This document shows, piece after piece, positions 40,549 through 50,402 of a stretch of DNA of 64,000 bases (positions are counted from its first letter, which is position 1; every line of letters begins with the position of its first letter). The notes under the pieces were generated by a model, which was not told the DNA's origin, made no database searches, and saw nothing but the letters and a program-made list of their open reading frames with translations. The translations under genes were made by a program, and so were the position numbers. Source of the DNA: Flavobacteriaceae bacterium (GTDB lineage: Bacteria > Bacteroidota > Bacteroidia > Flavobacteriales > Flavobacteriaceae); NCBI GenBank assembly GCA_022428005.1, contig JAKMDI010000014.1, positions 1 to 64,000 of the forward strand, written 5' to 3'.

Positions 40549-41568
40549 TTACTTAGTCCGCATTTCCTCAATAACCTGACGATCATACCGAGTATCATCC
40601 TCTATAATGTCATAGAAGGATGTCAAATAGGCATGTGTGCTTTCATACTCTGAGACCAATTCAAATTCATTTTGCTGGTTTTCGATGATCTCAAAAAATA
40701 AATCTTTGTTTTTTAAAAATTGATCTCTAACTTCATCGATTAATGACTCATCTCTCTTAAAACCTCTGTATTTTCTGTCTCTTACAGAGCTGATCCCTAA
40801 ATTGCTGTTGACAATGGCATAGCTCGCATCAACCAATCCACACAAGTCAAAATCGTAGGGAAGTGGATGAATGACCTTGTCTATATAGAGTAGCTTGCCA
40901 TTGTGCTGATAAGCAACAGAAAAATCAGTATTTCCTATCATAAACTGAAACATTGCATTTTGAACAGAAGTCATTTTATCCATGGCCTTGGGATGGATGT
41001 ACCTTTCAAATGATTTTCCCTCGAATCGATCGGCCACTCTTTTATCATCTTCAATCAAAAACCCTTTGAGGTTGTGTACGACTTCCTTATTCTTTTTTAT
41101 CTCTGTAAACTCAATGTCTACCCTTCTGGTTTTAAAATGATAGGGTGAAACTTTTTCGTAGAGCTTATAGGCAATAAACTCTTGAACGATGTTGTCATTC
41201 TTTTCTTTTTGAAGTAAACAGGGGACCACCAATTTTAGATTTTTATTTCCTTCAAACAGGGTTTCTTTTGCCTTAGATTTTTTTATTTTCATCTTTATGG
41301 GCGGAAAATAACATTTAGATCTCCGAAAATTTCCTCGGGCTCTAAGAGACACTTCAAGGTCATTCCATTTGTTTTCATTCCAATAAGACAAGTTTGTTTT
41401 TATCAAGGTTGTGTCATCTGTCTCCAAACGCATATCATTGTTAGAGTAGCTCAATTTTACCTTGAGAGGACTTTGATCGGCAAAAAGTTGATCAGATTTT
41501 TGAGCAACTTGGGCACTCAGCATCCAAACAGCTGAGAAAAATGTCCAGAGAAACATTTGTGATTTCAT
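40549..41568 (-). CDS. Secreted protein, possibly CotH-like kinase fold
   Basis: Signal peptide (MKSQMFLWTFFSAVWMLSAQ); ARGNFRR, PYDFDLCGLVDASYA and FMIGNTDFS reminiscent of CotH-type proteins. Confidence 0.55.
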   Translation of the reverse strand: MKSQMFLWTFFSAVWMLSAQVAQKSDQLFADQSPLKVKLSYSNNDMRLETDDTTLIKTNLSYWNENKWNDLEVSLRARGNFRRSKCYFPPIKMKIKKSKAKETLFEGNKNLKLVVPCLLQKEKNDNIVQEFIAYKLYEKVSPYHFKTRRVDIEFTEIKKNKEVVHNLKGFLIEDDKRVADRFEGKSFERYIHPKAMDKMTSVQNAMFQFMIGNTDFSVAYQHNGKLLYIDKVIHPLPYDFDLCGLVDASYAIVNSNLGISSVRDRKYRGFKRDESLIDEVRDQFLKNKDLFFEIIENQQNEFELVSEYESTHAYLTSFYDIIEDDTRYDRQVIEEMRTK

Positions 41569-41608
41569 AATATAGTTAATAGATTTAACAACCAAAATAG
41601 TAAAAATT

Positions 41609-42358
41609 GTGATAAAATACCTTTCCATATTAAATCATCGTACACTCATCACCTTTTTACTCTCACTCTTGGTTCCCTTTTGTGCTTTTCATTTTGAAAT
41701 CATTTACAATATAGACCTCACTTTGATTAGCATAGCCATCATATTTCCTTTGGTTTTTGCCATAAGAGGAGCCTTTAAAAGAAGGGAAAAAGCACTTGAG
41801 TTTTTAAGTTTACATCGAGGAGCTTTAAAAACCATAAGTTATTACTTTTTAAGCAGCAGAAAACTTAGCGACGATGCAAAAATAGAGATCGTTTCAATAC
41901 TCGAAGATCTTTCTGAATCATTTTTAAATCACCTTTCTCTATCCAATTACGACACCAGCAAGATTGACCAAAAAACCGCATTGATCGTTGATTTTCTTGA
42001 AAAACACGATGAAGAATTATCGGGCGGTGTAAAGCAGAAAATATATCGATTCATAAGAGACGTCCATGTATCTCAAGAAAACCTGATCGCGATTCACACC
42101 CACAGAACGCCCATTAGTCTGAAGGCCTATTGTTTGATCTTTATCTATATGTTCCCGGTTATTTACACTCCAACCATCATAAATAAAATCGGATTTGACA
42201 ACCCCACTACCTTGACCTATTTTGTTGTTATGATCAGCGAATTTATCCTGATTTCGCTTTATAACATTCAAGATCAAATGGAATATCCATTTGATAAAGA
42301 CGGTCTGGATGACATCAAACTTCAATATTTCAAATTCAATAGAGGGGGAAAAAAATAA
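41609..42358 (+). CDS. Membrane protein, bestrophin-like in overall pattern
   Basis: Paired N-terminal and C-terminal TM segments; C-terminal ISLYNIQDQMEYPFDKDGLDDI. Confidence 0.45.
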   Translation: MIKYLSILNHRTLITFLLSLLVPFCAFHFEIIYNIDLTLISIAIIFPLVFAIRGAFKRREKALEFLSLHRGALKTISYYFLSSRKLSDDAKIEIVSILEDLSESFLNHLSLSNYDTSKIDQKTALIVDFLEKHDEELSGGVKQKIYRFIRDVHVSQENLIAIHTHRTPISLKAYCLIFIYMFPVIYTPTIINKIGFDNPTTLTYFVVMISEFILISLYNIQDQMEYPFDKDGLDDIKLQYFKFNRGGKK

Positions 42359-42719
42359 TTTATATCCCACCACTTTTACTTTACAAACACTTTCATAGCC
42401 CACCATTGAATGCATTACAATACACCCTATTGTTTGTAATGGCTATTACCAATAAATTTCAATCATCAAACCCTAAACGGTTCTAGGGTGAAGGAACTCC
42501 CTCCACTAGATTAGTAAGTTTTTAACTACAATTAATTAGTTTTTTTAATTTTTTTATTTTAAATAATATGTAATTTTATATTTTAATTATAGCTTATATT
42601 AACTTTAAATTTACATAGAATAATAAATATGGTAATATTGTATAATACCTAGATAATTGCAATCAATTATTTATACTGTTCTTGCTTTAAATTTGTATCA
42701 TAATTAAAAAATAATTGAA

Positions 42720-43112
42720 ATGAAAAAGTTTTTACTCTCCGCACTCCTTATTTCATGCACCTCCTTAAGTGCTATTGAAACGATCTCTAAAGACAGCCTG
42801 GCTTTCACGGCTGTAGATGAAAACAACTTATCCATCGAGGAAAGAGCTCTTTATGCAATTCAATCAGAAGATTACGATTACATTGAAGCTAAGTTAAATT
42901 CTGACTCTTTGAGTCCTATTGCCAAAGTCGATGGAAAACCATTGATCATTTACGCAGCCATCCTTGACAAACCAGAAATGATTTTACTTTTATCTTCTTA
43001 TGGCGCCATGATCATGGATCCTGTTTGTGAAGAGGGTAAAAATTTAATGGAATACGCTATTGAAAATAATGCGATATACGCACAAGCGCAAATCATAGTA
43101 ATAAGAGCGTAA
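42720..43112 (+). CDS. Small secreted protein with ankyrin-like repeat character
   Basis: Signal peptide; AKVDGKPLIIYAAILDKPEMILLLSSYGA. Confidence 0.55.
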   Translation: MKKFLLSALLISCTSLSAIETISKDSLAFTAVDENNLSIEERALYAIQSEDYDYIEAKLNSDSLSPIAKVDGKPLIIYAAILDKPEMILLLSSYGAMIMDPVCEEGKNLMEYAIENNAIYAQAQIIVIRA

Positions 43113-43152
43113 TCTATTACTACATTTTTGTAGAGAAGCTTTAGGAAATCTT

Positions 43153-43182
43153 AAAACCTCTGTTTTCAACAGAGGTTTTTTT
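43153..43182. terminator. Bidirectional terminator between 42720 gene and tRNA-Leu
   Basis: AAAACCTCTGTT-TTC-AACAGAGGTTTTTTT hairpin with flanking A and T tracts. Confidence 0.85.
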
Positions 43183-43256
43183 ATGCAATAGTAAAATATA
43201 CTTAAAAAAAAGACCTGTCCAAAACCAATACATGGTTTTTGAAAAGGTCATTAAAG

Positions 43257-43338
43257 TGCGGGTGAAGGGACTCGAACCCCCACGCCGTGAAGCACTAGAT
43301 CCTAAATCTAGCGTGTCTACCAATTTCACCACACCCGC
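43257..43338 (-). tRNA. tRNA-Leu (anticodon TAG)
   Basis: GCGGGTGTGGTGAAATTGGTAGACACGCTAGATTTAGGATCTAG...GGTTCGAGTCCCTTCACCCGC; loop TTTAGGA. Confidence 0.95.
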
Positions 43339-43441
43339 TCTTAAAAAAGAGCTCAAATATAAACAAGTTTTCTTAAAATAATTTAGGCCAAAAGGAAAAA
43401 GGAGGAATGTTTCGTACTTTTATTGACTTGAATAAAAAGGC

Positions 43442-44827
43442 ATGAAAAAACTTATTAATGATCGAAGCGCAGTATTTATCGATCAGCTTTTCAATTTACT
43501 GAAAATTCCTTCCATTAGCGCGGATCCACAATACAAAAATGAAGTAAAAAAAACTGCAAACTGGATCAAAAATGCCCTGATCGATATTGGGTGTTCAACA
43601 GCTAAGATATATGAAACACCTGGTCACCCTGTAGTATATGGTGAAATCAACGTTTCTAAAAACGCACCGACAGTTTTGGTTTATGGTCATTATGATGTTC
43701 AACCACCAGACCCCATAGACTTGTGGGAAAACCCTCCCTTTGAACCCATCATCAAAAAAACAGCCCTCCATCCCAACGGTGCTATTTTTGCGCGAGGAGC
43801 TTGTGATGATAAAGGACAAATGTTTATGCACCTCAAAGCAGTTGAGCTTCTGAACTCCAGTAATCAACTAGAAAATAATATAAAATTCATAATTGAAGGG
43901 GAAGAAGAAGTCGGCAGTGATCATTTGGAAACATTCCTCAAGGATCATAAAGCCATGCTCCAATCAGATGTTATCATCATTTCCGATACAGGCATAAACA
44001 GCATTGAGAATCCAGCCATCACAACCGGTCTCCGAGGACTAAGCTATATGGAAGTTACCCTGACAGGCCCCAACAGAGATTTGCACTCGGGACTCTATGG
44101 CGGGACAGTAGCCAATCCCATAAATATATTGTGTGATATGATCGCAAAGCTTCACGACAACAACAGAAAGGTAAATATTCCTGGCTTTTATGACGACTTG
44201 GAAGAAATTTCTGATCGGGAGCGACATCAAATGAATGAAAATGGGATTGACGAAAAGCGTTTTAAAGAGGCTATTGGAATTGATGCATTGATGGGAGAAG
44301 AAGGATATACTACACTCGATCGCAGATCCATTCGACCCACTTTGGATGTCAACGGAATTTGGGGAGGCTATACCGGGGCGGGAGCAAAAACAGTAATTCC
44401 CAGCCAAGCTCATGCCAAAATTTCAATGCGATTGGTCCCTCATCAAGATTGGACAAAAATTAGTCAACTTTTTGAAAAGCATTTTAAATCAATCGCGCCA
44501 GAAGGAGTAAGTGTTGAAGTGACCACCCATCATGGCGGGGGCCCCTATGTTACCCCCACTGACTCATTGGCTTACAAAGCCGCGGAAAAAGCTTACCATA
44601 AGGTGTTTGGGGTTGTTCCTCATGCCAAAAGAGACGGAGGGAGTATTCCTATTGTTCCCATGTTTGAAGACGTCTTGGAGACCAAAACACTACTGATGGG
44701 ATTTGGATATGATAGTGACGCTATCCACGCACCAAATGAACATTACGGAGTTGATAATTTTTTGCTTGGGATAGAAACAATTACGCATTTCCACAGGCAT
44801 TTTTCAAAATTGAGCGCTAAAGAGTGA
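43442..44827 (+). CDS. M20 family dipeptidase
   Basis: VYGHYDVQP, GACDDKGQMFMHLKA, IEGEEEVGS. Confidence 0.95.
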   Translation: MKKLINDRSAVFIDQLFNLLKIPSISADPQYKNEVKKTANWIKNALIDIGCSTAKIYETPGHPVVYGEINVSKNAPTVLVYGHYDVQPPDPIDLWENPPFEPIIKKTALHPNGAIFARGACDDKGQMFMHLKAVELLNSSNQLENNIKFIIEGEEEVGSDHLETFLKDHKAMLQSDVIIISDTGINSIENPAITTGLRGLSYMEVTLTGPNRDLHSGLYGGTVANPINILCDMIAKLHDNNRKVNIPGFYDDLEEISDRERHQMNENGIDEKRFKEAIGIDALMGEEGYTTLDRRSIRPTLDVNGIWGGYTGAGAKTVIPSQAHAKISMRLVPHQDWTKISQLFEKHFKSIAPEGVSVEVTTHHGGGPYVTPTDSLAYKAAEKAYHKVFGVVPHAKRDGGSIPIVPMFEDVLETKTLLMGFGYDSDAIHAPNEHYGVDNFLLGIETITHFHRHFSKLSAKE

Positions 44828-44832
44828 TCATG

Positions 44833-45963
44833 CTAATTTTTTAATAAAAATAGATCAGAAGCAATACCATCTGTTAAAAACCTGGCTTTTTTTGACACTT
44901 TAAGTACATCCCCATTCCAATAAAGACGCTGGTCGATAATATGTTTCTCTGCTTGTTTTTCTAAATAGGAGGAATAGTGAATTCCAAAAGACTGGTTGAT
45001 CCTGTCAATAGAAACTCCTGCTGAAGTTCTCAAACTCGTCATGATATACTCATTAAAAGCTTCATTTTCTCTGAGCGTCTCATGTTCGGCAGGAAGCCTT
45101 TCCTCTCGTATTGATTTTATATATTTAATGTTGTTAGAAACGTTCCAACTTCGTTTTCTTTTTCCATCAAAACTGTGCGCAGCAGGGCCTATTCCCATAT
45201 ATGGTTTTCCATTCCAATAGTTAGAATTATTCACCGAATAGTACCCCTCCTTTGCAAAATTTGAAAATTCATAGTTTTCGTATCCCAATTGCTCTAAAAG
45301 ATGCACCATCGAATCATATTGAGATTTTACAGTATCATCATCCAACATAATAACTTCCTCGTTTTTTACGCGATGTGCCAATACTGTTTTTGGCTCTACC
45401 GTGAGTGCATAGCACGATAGGTGGGGTGGATCATAGGTCAGCAACTGTTCCAAGTTCTGCTGCCAGGAAGAAAGGTCCGAACTGGGAGTACCATAGATCA
45501 TATCGACTGAAAAATTATCAAAGTATTCTGCTGTCCATTCAAGGGCCCGAATCCCCTGCCCTGCGTCGTGAACCCTATTCATCATCCTTAACTCAAGGTC
45601 TGAAAATGATTGCAAGCCCATGCTAATTCGATTAACCCCAATGGACCTGAGCTGCTTGAGATAAAGCTCGGAGACGTCATCGGGATTGACTTCAACAGTT
45701 ACTTCCATTTCATTATTAATCGGTGTAAATTTCTCTATAAAATGTAGTAGCCGCTCAATAGATTCTGGGTTTAACAGAGAGGGGGAACCTCCCCCAAAAT
45801 AAATGCTCTCCAATGCAGTGGGAATTTCATTTTTTCTCAACAGAATTTCACCTTCAAATGCCTCCAAAACATCGTCTTGATGGTTTAACTGGGTTGAAAA
45901 ATGGAAATTACAATAATGACAGGCTTGTCGGCAAAATGGATAATGAAAATAAACTGATGCCAT
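44833..45963 (-). CDS. hemW: Radical SAM heme chaperone / coproporphyrinogen III oxidase-like
   Basis: YFHYPFCRQACHYCNFHF, YFGGGSPSLL, VTVEVNPDDV; start at MASVYFHY overlapping the ruvC stop (TAATG). Confidence 0.94.
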   Translation of the reverse strand: MASVYFHYPFCRQACHYCNFHFSTQLNHQDDVLEAFEGEILLRKNEIPTALESIYFGGGSPSLLNPESIERLLHFIEKFTPINNEMEVTVEVNPDDVSELYLKQLRSIGVNRISMGLQSFSDLELRMMNRVHDAGQGIRALEWTAEYFDNFSVDMIYGTPSSDLSSWQQNLEQLLTYDPPHLSCYALTVEPKTVLAHRVKNEEVIMLDDDTVKSQYDSMVHLLEQLGYENYEFSNFAKEGYYSVNNSNYWNGKPYMGIGPAAHSFDGKRKRSWNVSNNIKYIKSIREERLPAEHETLRENEAFNEYIMTSLRTSAGVSIDRINQSFGIHYSSYLEKQAEKHIIDQRLYWNGDVLKVSKKARFLTDGIASDLFLLKN

Positions 45964-46523
45964 TAACCCGACTTTATTTTGTTGGGATTTTGATTCACAA
46001 ATGCCTGCCAACCCGTATAGGTAGTGTTTTTTTCAGCTCTCCCTTGATTAAAAAAGTGACACACAGCAGCTGCCAATCCATCGGTAGCGTCTAAATTTTT
46101 AGGCAACTCTTTGATATTTAACAGGTTTTGTAACATTTTGGCAACTTGTTCTTTTGTTGCATTTCCGTTTCCCGTAATCGCCATTTTAATTTTTTTGGGG
46201 GAGTACTCCGTAATGGGAACCTCACGATACAACCCTGCTGCCATTGCAACCCCTTGCGCCCTGCCCAATTTCAGCATTGACTGGACATTCTTCCCGAAAA
46301 AAGGAGCTTCAATAGCAATCTGATCGGGGTGATATTCCTCTATCAAGCTCAATGTGCGTGCAAAAATCTGTTGTAGCTTAAGATAGTGGTTATCGTACTT
46401 CTTTAGTTGAAGCTCGTGCATTTGAATCAGCTTCATCTTTCCTTTTTCAACATTGATCAATCCAAAACCCATAATCGTAGTTCCAGGATCAATCCCCAAT
46501 ATAATTTGGTCTTCGGATATCAT
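45963..46523 (-). CDS. ruvC: Holliday junction resolvase RuvC
   Basis: [47 protein letters not shown]. Confidence 0.96.
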   Translation of the reverse strand: MISEDQIILGIDPGTTIMGFGLINVEKGKMKLIQMHELQLKKYDNHYLKLQQIFARTLSLIEEYHPDQIAIEAPFFGKNVQSMLKLGRAQGVAMAAGLYREVPITEYSPKKIKMAITGNGNATKEQVAKMLQNLLNIKELPKNLDATDGLAAAVCHFFNQGRAEKNTTYTGWQAFVNQNPNKIKSG

Positions 46524-47008
46524 TCAACAGGTTGCGCTCTGATCAAAACAGGAAGTGAGAATTGTGCATCTACATAAACCCCTACATTTGTTTTGGTCGC
46601 AGGAAGTGCATTGGGAAGGCTTGCTACTGCATCACTTAAAATGGGCTCTAAATTTGGTAAAACTTCTGTTAGCTGATTGGAGAGGTCTGCCTCTACCAAA
46701 CTGAAAATCCCTTCTTTATCTACTTTTAATTTTAATTCGATGGACTCTTCTATGGGAGCACTTGCAACCATACTTGCATCGGCTATATACATCAATAGTA
46801 GGTCTGATATTAGACTTTGAAAACAAGCCATCTGTTCTTTTTTCTCAAGGGACTCACAGTCAGAATAACTCGGCGGCTGGTCATTTGACGACCAAGAAGA
46901 TGCTTTTTTGATGTCTTTACTCGAGACAGTAGTTGATTCAAATAGATCACAAGAGGTTAAACTAAACAAGAAAGTAAATAACAATAATACAGTACGTATT
47001 TTTCGCAT
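46520..47008 (-). CDS. Putative lipoprotein, unknown function
   Basis: Signal peptide with lipobox LTSC. Confidence 0.65.
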   Translation of the reverse strand: MRKIRTVLLLFTFLFSLTSCDLFESTTVSSKDIKKASSWSSNDQPPSYSDCESLEKKEQMACFQSLISDLLLMYIADASMVASAPIEESIELKLKVDKEGIFSLVEADLSNQLTEVLPNLEPILSDAVASLPNALPATKTNVGVYVDAQFSLPVLIRAQPVE

Positions 47009-47112
47009 TTTCGTAGAGTCATTGGTGAAATTAAAATTACAAACTTTTGGGTTAATATTGGGTAAATCGTTTTATTTTTAAAGATAACTGAAGTAAACCC
47101 TCAAATTTTCTT

Positions 47113-47610
47113 ATGGATATCTTCTTGATTTTAATCGGTTTTACCCTTGTATTGTTGGGCCTTGTTGGAAGTTTTGTCCCGATCATCCCAGGTCCCATAA
47201 GTGCTTGGTTGGGTCTGTTGGTTTTATATCAAACTTCATTTTTGGCCTTGGATTTTTATTTTTTAGGCACTGCCCTGATAATCGCCTTGGGTGTTTTTCT
47301 TTTGGATTATTTTATACCTATGATTGGTGCTAAAAAGTTTGGAGGCACCAAAGCGGGGGCCACAGGTGCAACCCTGGGATTACTGATTGGCGTTCTCTTT
47401 ATGGGACCGATAGGGATTTTTGTAGGACCCTTTATTGGAGCCCTGTTTGGAGAATTAATTCGAGATTTTTCTGACAAAAAAACTGCCCTAAAGGCGGCTA
47501 TGGGTTCTCTAATCGGCTTTCTGACTGGGATTTTTTTGAAATTTTCAGTGACCCTTGTTTACGCCATTTATTTTGTTAAAATTTTATGGAATCACCGGTT
47601 AATTATTTAA
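47113..47610 (+). CDS. DUF456 family membrane protein
   Basis: GLVGSFVPIIPGPISAWLGLLVLY, GGTKAGATGATLGLLIG. Confidence 0.9.
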   Translation: MDIFLILIGFTLVLLGLVGSFVPIIPGPISAWLGLLVLYQTSFLALDFYFLGTALIIALGVFLLDYFIPMIGAKKFGGTKAGATGATLGLLIGVLFMGPIGIFVGPFIGALFGELIRDFSDKKTALKAAMGSLIGFLTGIFLKFSVTLVYAIYFVKILWNHRLII

Positions 47611-47742
47611 AAAATGAGTGTCCCCACAACTGTAAAAAATTCAATCAAACCACAACACTATATTTATTTAATGAAATTTTAATGTTGGTTGAAGACTACA
47701 ACAAATTCTCAATCTTCTATTCTTTAAGTTATGGGGGTCACA

Positions 47743-48165
47743 TCATATAATTACTTTTCTTTTTTTTGTTGAATAATTTTCATTGGCCAGACTAATTTCT
47801 CCCGTTGGACTGATCTTTACTTTAACGGGATTGTAGGTCAACCATCCTGTTTTTCTTGAACCAAAATTGTTTATTCTGATATACTCTGGACTTTTTGTTG
47901 TATTGAGTTGGTTGTTATGGGCCTGTCTAAACTCGTAAAAATAAGTCGACAGTTTCTGAACACGGTACAAATTTTGAACCAATAATTCTTTGGGAATATC
48001 CTCAAAAGATTCATGAATTTCAGGGAGGTTCATCAAAAACATATCATTGATATGTAGGGCTGTTACTATCTTACATTTACGGTTGGGAGCAACTGGAGGT
48101 GCTGGTATATTTTTAACTTTCATAATAAGTATAGTTAAAAGTCCTTTCGCATTTGAAAAGATCAT
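47743..48165 (-). CDS. Hypothetical protein
   Basis: 140-aa ORF in an otherwise empty interval; no recognised motif. Confidence 0.4.
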   Translation of the reverse strand: MIFSNAKGLLTILIMKVKNIPAPPVAPNRKCKIVTALHINDMFLMNLPEIHESFEDIPKELLVQNLYRVQKLSTYFYEFRQAHNNQLNTTKSPEYIRINNFGSRKTGWLTYNPVKVKISPTGEISLANENYSTKKRKVII

Positions 48166-48384
48166 TTACTTAGTTCGAAGTGAAATTATTTAATTTTTTA
48201 GGGCGATTTATATCATTTGTATGTTGGTGTCATATTTGGAAGGTTTAACGATTAATTTGGCTTGATTATTGAAACAAACGGAGAGAAAAAAAATAAAAAA
48301 AATGTGAGATTACTCCTACAAAATCTATCCTTGCGATTTAGAAAACCGACCAACCATATTTTTTTTTAAATTTACATTTCATTT

Positions 48385-48591
48385 ATGGAATTGTTTCTCA
48401 TCACATTCGTCTTATTGGCCTTAGCATTTGCGGGTATTGCCATAAAAATATGGGCAAAAAAAGATGGTGAATTTTCTGGAACCTGCGCCAGTCAAAGTCC
48501 TTTTCTCAATAAAGAAAACGAAGTTTGTAGTTACTGTGGTAAAATACCCACAGAACAGAATTGCAAAGCTCCAGACCCTCAGCACAATTAA
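48385..48591 (+). CDS. Small membrane protein with Cys-rich soluble tail
   Basis: N-terminal TM, then TCASQSPFLNKENEVCSYCGK. Confidence 0.7.
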   Translation: MELFLITFVLLALAFAGIAIKIWAKKDGEFSGTCASQSPFLNKENEVCSYCGKIPTEQNCKAPDPQHN

Positions 48592-48609
48592 TTTTTGCTT
48601 CACAACTTC

Positions 48610-49167
48610 ATGAAGAATGTCAAGCTTAAAATCAAAGAAGCTCAAAGAAAAGATCAAAAAGCTTTTAACGAACTATTTGATAATCACTGGAGTTATCTCT
48701 ACAGCTTTCAATTGAAGAAGACGAGCAACGCTGAGCTGGCAGAGGAAATCTCAATCATAACATTTGCTCGGGCTTTTGACCGTATTGCCACTTTTGACGA
48801 TAAATATGAGTTTAAAACATGGCTGGTCACCATCTCAAAGAATATCTACAATGATTTAGTTCGAAAACAAAAAAACAAAATCAACCTAAAAACATTATCC
48901 TATCCCGAGGATTTACAAGAATTCTCAACAGAAGATCAGCCTTCTCCCGAGGAAATCATGATTACTAACGAGAACTTAGATGCCCTTTTCGAAAAGATAA
49001 AATCTCTTAAAAAAGACTATCGAAAAATTCTTCAACTTCGGTTTTTCGAGGGATTATCTTATAAAGAAATGAGCATAAAGATGGATCAACCCATTAACAC
49101 GATCAAAGTAAAGCTACTGAGGGCAAAAAATTTATTGAATCAAAAAATCATCAATGATCCTCAGTAA
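48610..49167 (+). CDS. RNA polymerase sigma factor, sigma-70/ECF type
   Basis: Sigma2 (FKTWLVTISKNIYNDLVRKQKNK) and sigma4 (LRFFEGLSYKEMSIKMDQPINTIKVKLLRAKNLL). Confidence 0.92.
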   Translation: MKNVKLKIKEAQRKDQKAFNELFDNHWSYLYSFQLKKTSNAELAEEISIITFARAFDRIATFDDKYEFKTWLVTISKNIYNDLVRKQKNKINLKTLSYPEDLQEFSTEDQPSPEEIMITNENLDALFEKIKSLKKDYRKILQLRFFEGLSYKEMSIKMDQPINTIKVKLLRAKNLLNQKIINDPQ

Positions 49168-50371
49168 ATTAAAAAAATTAGGCCCAGGATTGCTCTTTGC
49201 TGGAGCGGCCATTGGGGTTTCACACTTGGTTCAATCCACACGTGCTGGGGCAGATTATGGTTGGGGATTGCTCTGGGCGTTGGTCCTCGTCAATTTATTT
49301 AAATATCCATTCTTTAGGTTTGGCCCGCGCTATGCCTTAGCAACTGGAGAAAGCTTATTGGACGGATACCACAAGCTGGGGAAAAGTTATTTGTGGATCT
49401 ATTTTTTTCTGAATATCGCTACCATGTTTACCATCCAAACTGCAGTCACTATTGTCACTGCTGGATTGGCTGCTAACCTTTTTGACACAGGTGCCAACAT
49501 GATTTTTTGGAGTATTGGTATCACCAGCATTTGCTTTATAATATTGTTGATTGGCAAATACAAACTTTTGGATAAAGTCATTAAAATCATAATCATAACC
49601 CTTACAATAAGCACACTATTGGCGGTTTCCATGGCTTTTCTAAACTCAGGAAAAAATATTGATCTATCACAAGTTTTTCCTCAAGGTAGTGGATTGCTGT
49701 TTGTCATTGCCTTTATGGGTTGGATGCCCGCTCCAATGGATATCTCGATATGGCACTCCATATGGGTATTAGAAAAAAAAGAAAGTTTAAAAAATAAACT
49801 TTCTCTAAAAGAAGGCCTTTTCGATTTTGATGTGGGCTATATCACCACCGTTATTTTAGGGGTCTGTTTTGTGGGACTCGGTGCATTGGTCATGTACGGA
49901 TCTGGGGTTACTTTTTCAAATAAGGGTAACATTTTTGCAGGACAGCTCATTGATTTATACACTTCCAACTTGGGGGAATCTGCCTATGTGATCATTGCCA
50001 TCGCTGCACTGACCACCATGTTCAGTACAACCATTACAACTTTGGATGCCTCCCCCAGGGCCATGTCCAAAAGTGTTCAATTGCTTCTCAATAAAAAAAA
50101 TAAAGATTATTACCTCCTTTGGATTTCAATTCTCGCAATCGGAACCTGTTTAATTTTTCTCTTTTTACTCTCCGAAATGGGGCTACTGGTTCAGATCGCC
50201 ACCGTTTTGTCATTTATTACTGCTCCTTTTTATGCGATTCTAAACTATAGATTGATCACCAGCAAACACACACCAAAAGAATCACAACCCTCGCAAAAAA
50301 TGAAAATACTGAGTATACTGGGGATTTTTTTCTTGCTAGGATTCACACTGGTTTACCTTTTGAGTCTCTAA
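49154..50371 (+). CDS. Nramp family transporter, non-canonical motif variant
   Basis: Polytopic; PGLLFAGAAIGVSHLVQSTRAGADYGW (TM1 region), AFMGWMPAPMDISIWHS (TM6 region). Confidence 0.85.
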   Translation: MILSKLKKLGPGLLFAGAAIGVSHLVQSTRAGADYGWGLLWALVLVNLFKYPFFRFGPRYALATGESLLDGYHKLGKSYLWIYFFLNIATMFTIQTAVTIVTAGLAANLFDTGANMIFWSIGITSICFIILLIGKYKLLDKVIKIIIITLTISTLLAVSMAFLNSGKNIDLSQVFPQGSGLLFVIAFMGWMPAPMDISIWHSIWVLEKKESLKNKLSLKEGLFDFDVGYITTVILGVCFVGLGALVMYGSGVTFSNKGNIFAGQLIDLYTSNLGESAYVIIAIAALTTMFSTTITTLDASPRAMSKSVQLLLNKKNKDYYLLWISILAIGTCLIFLFLLSEMGLLVQIATVLSFITAPFYAILNYRLITSKHTPKESQPSQKMKILSILGIFFLLGFTLVYLLSL

Positions 50372-50389
50372 ATTTACTTTGTATCTTTG
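50359..50389 (+). promoter_or_regulatory. Candidate promoter for lipA
   Basis: TTTG (50359-50362)-N19-TATCTTTG (50382-50389). Confidence 0.65.
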
Positions 50390-50402
50390 TAAAAAAATTG
50401 TT

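Noticed and set aside
42466-42517. Imperfect hairpin CTAGGGTGAAGGAACTCCCTCCACTAG in the long AT-rich intergenic region before 42720
   Set aside because: Needs a bulge and a mismatch, has no T tract and no recognisable RNA family; not enough to call an ncRNA.
42689-42696. TAAATTTG upstream of 42720 as promoter
   Set aside because: No -33 element at proper spacing in a very AT-rich interval.
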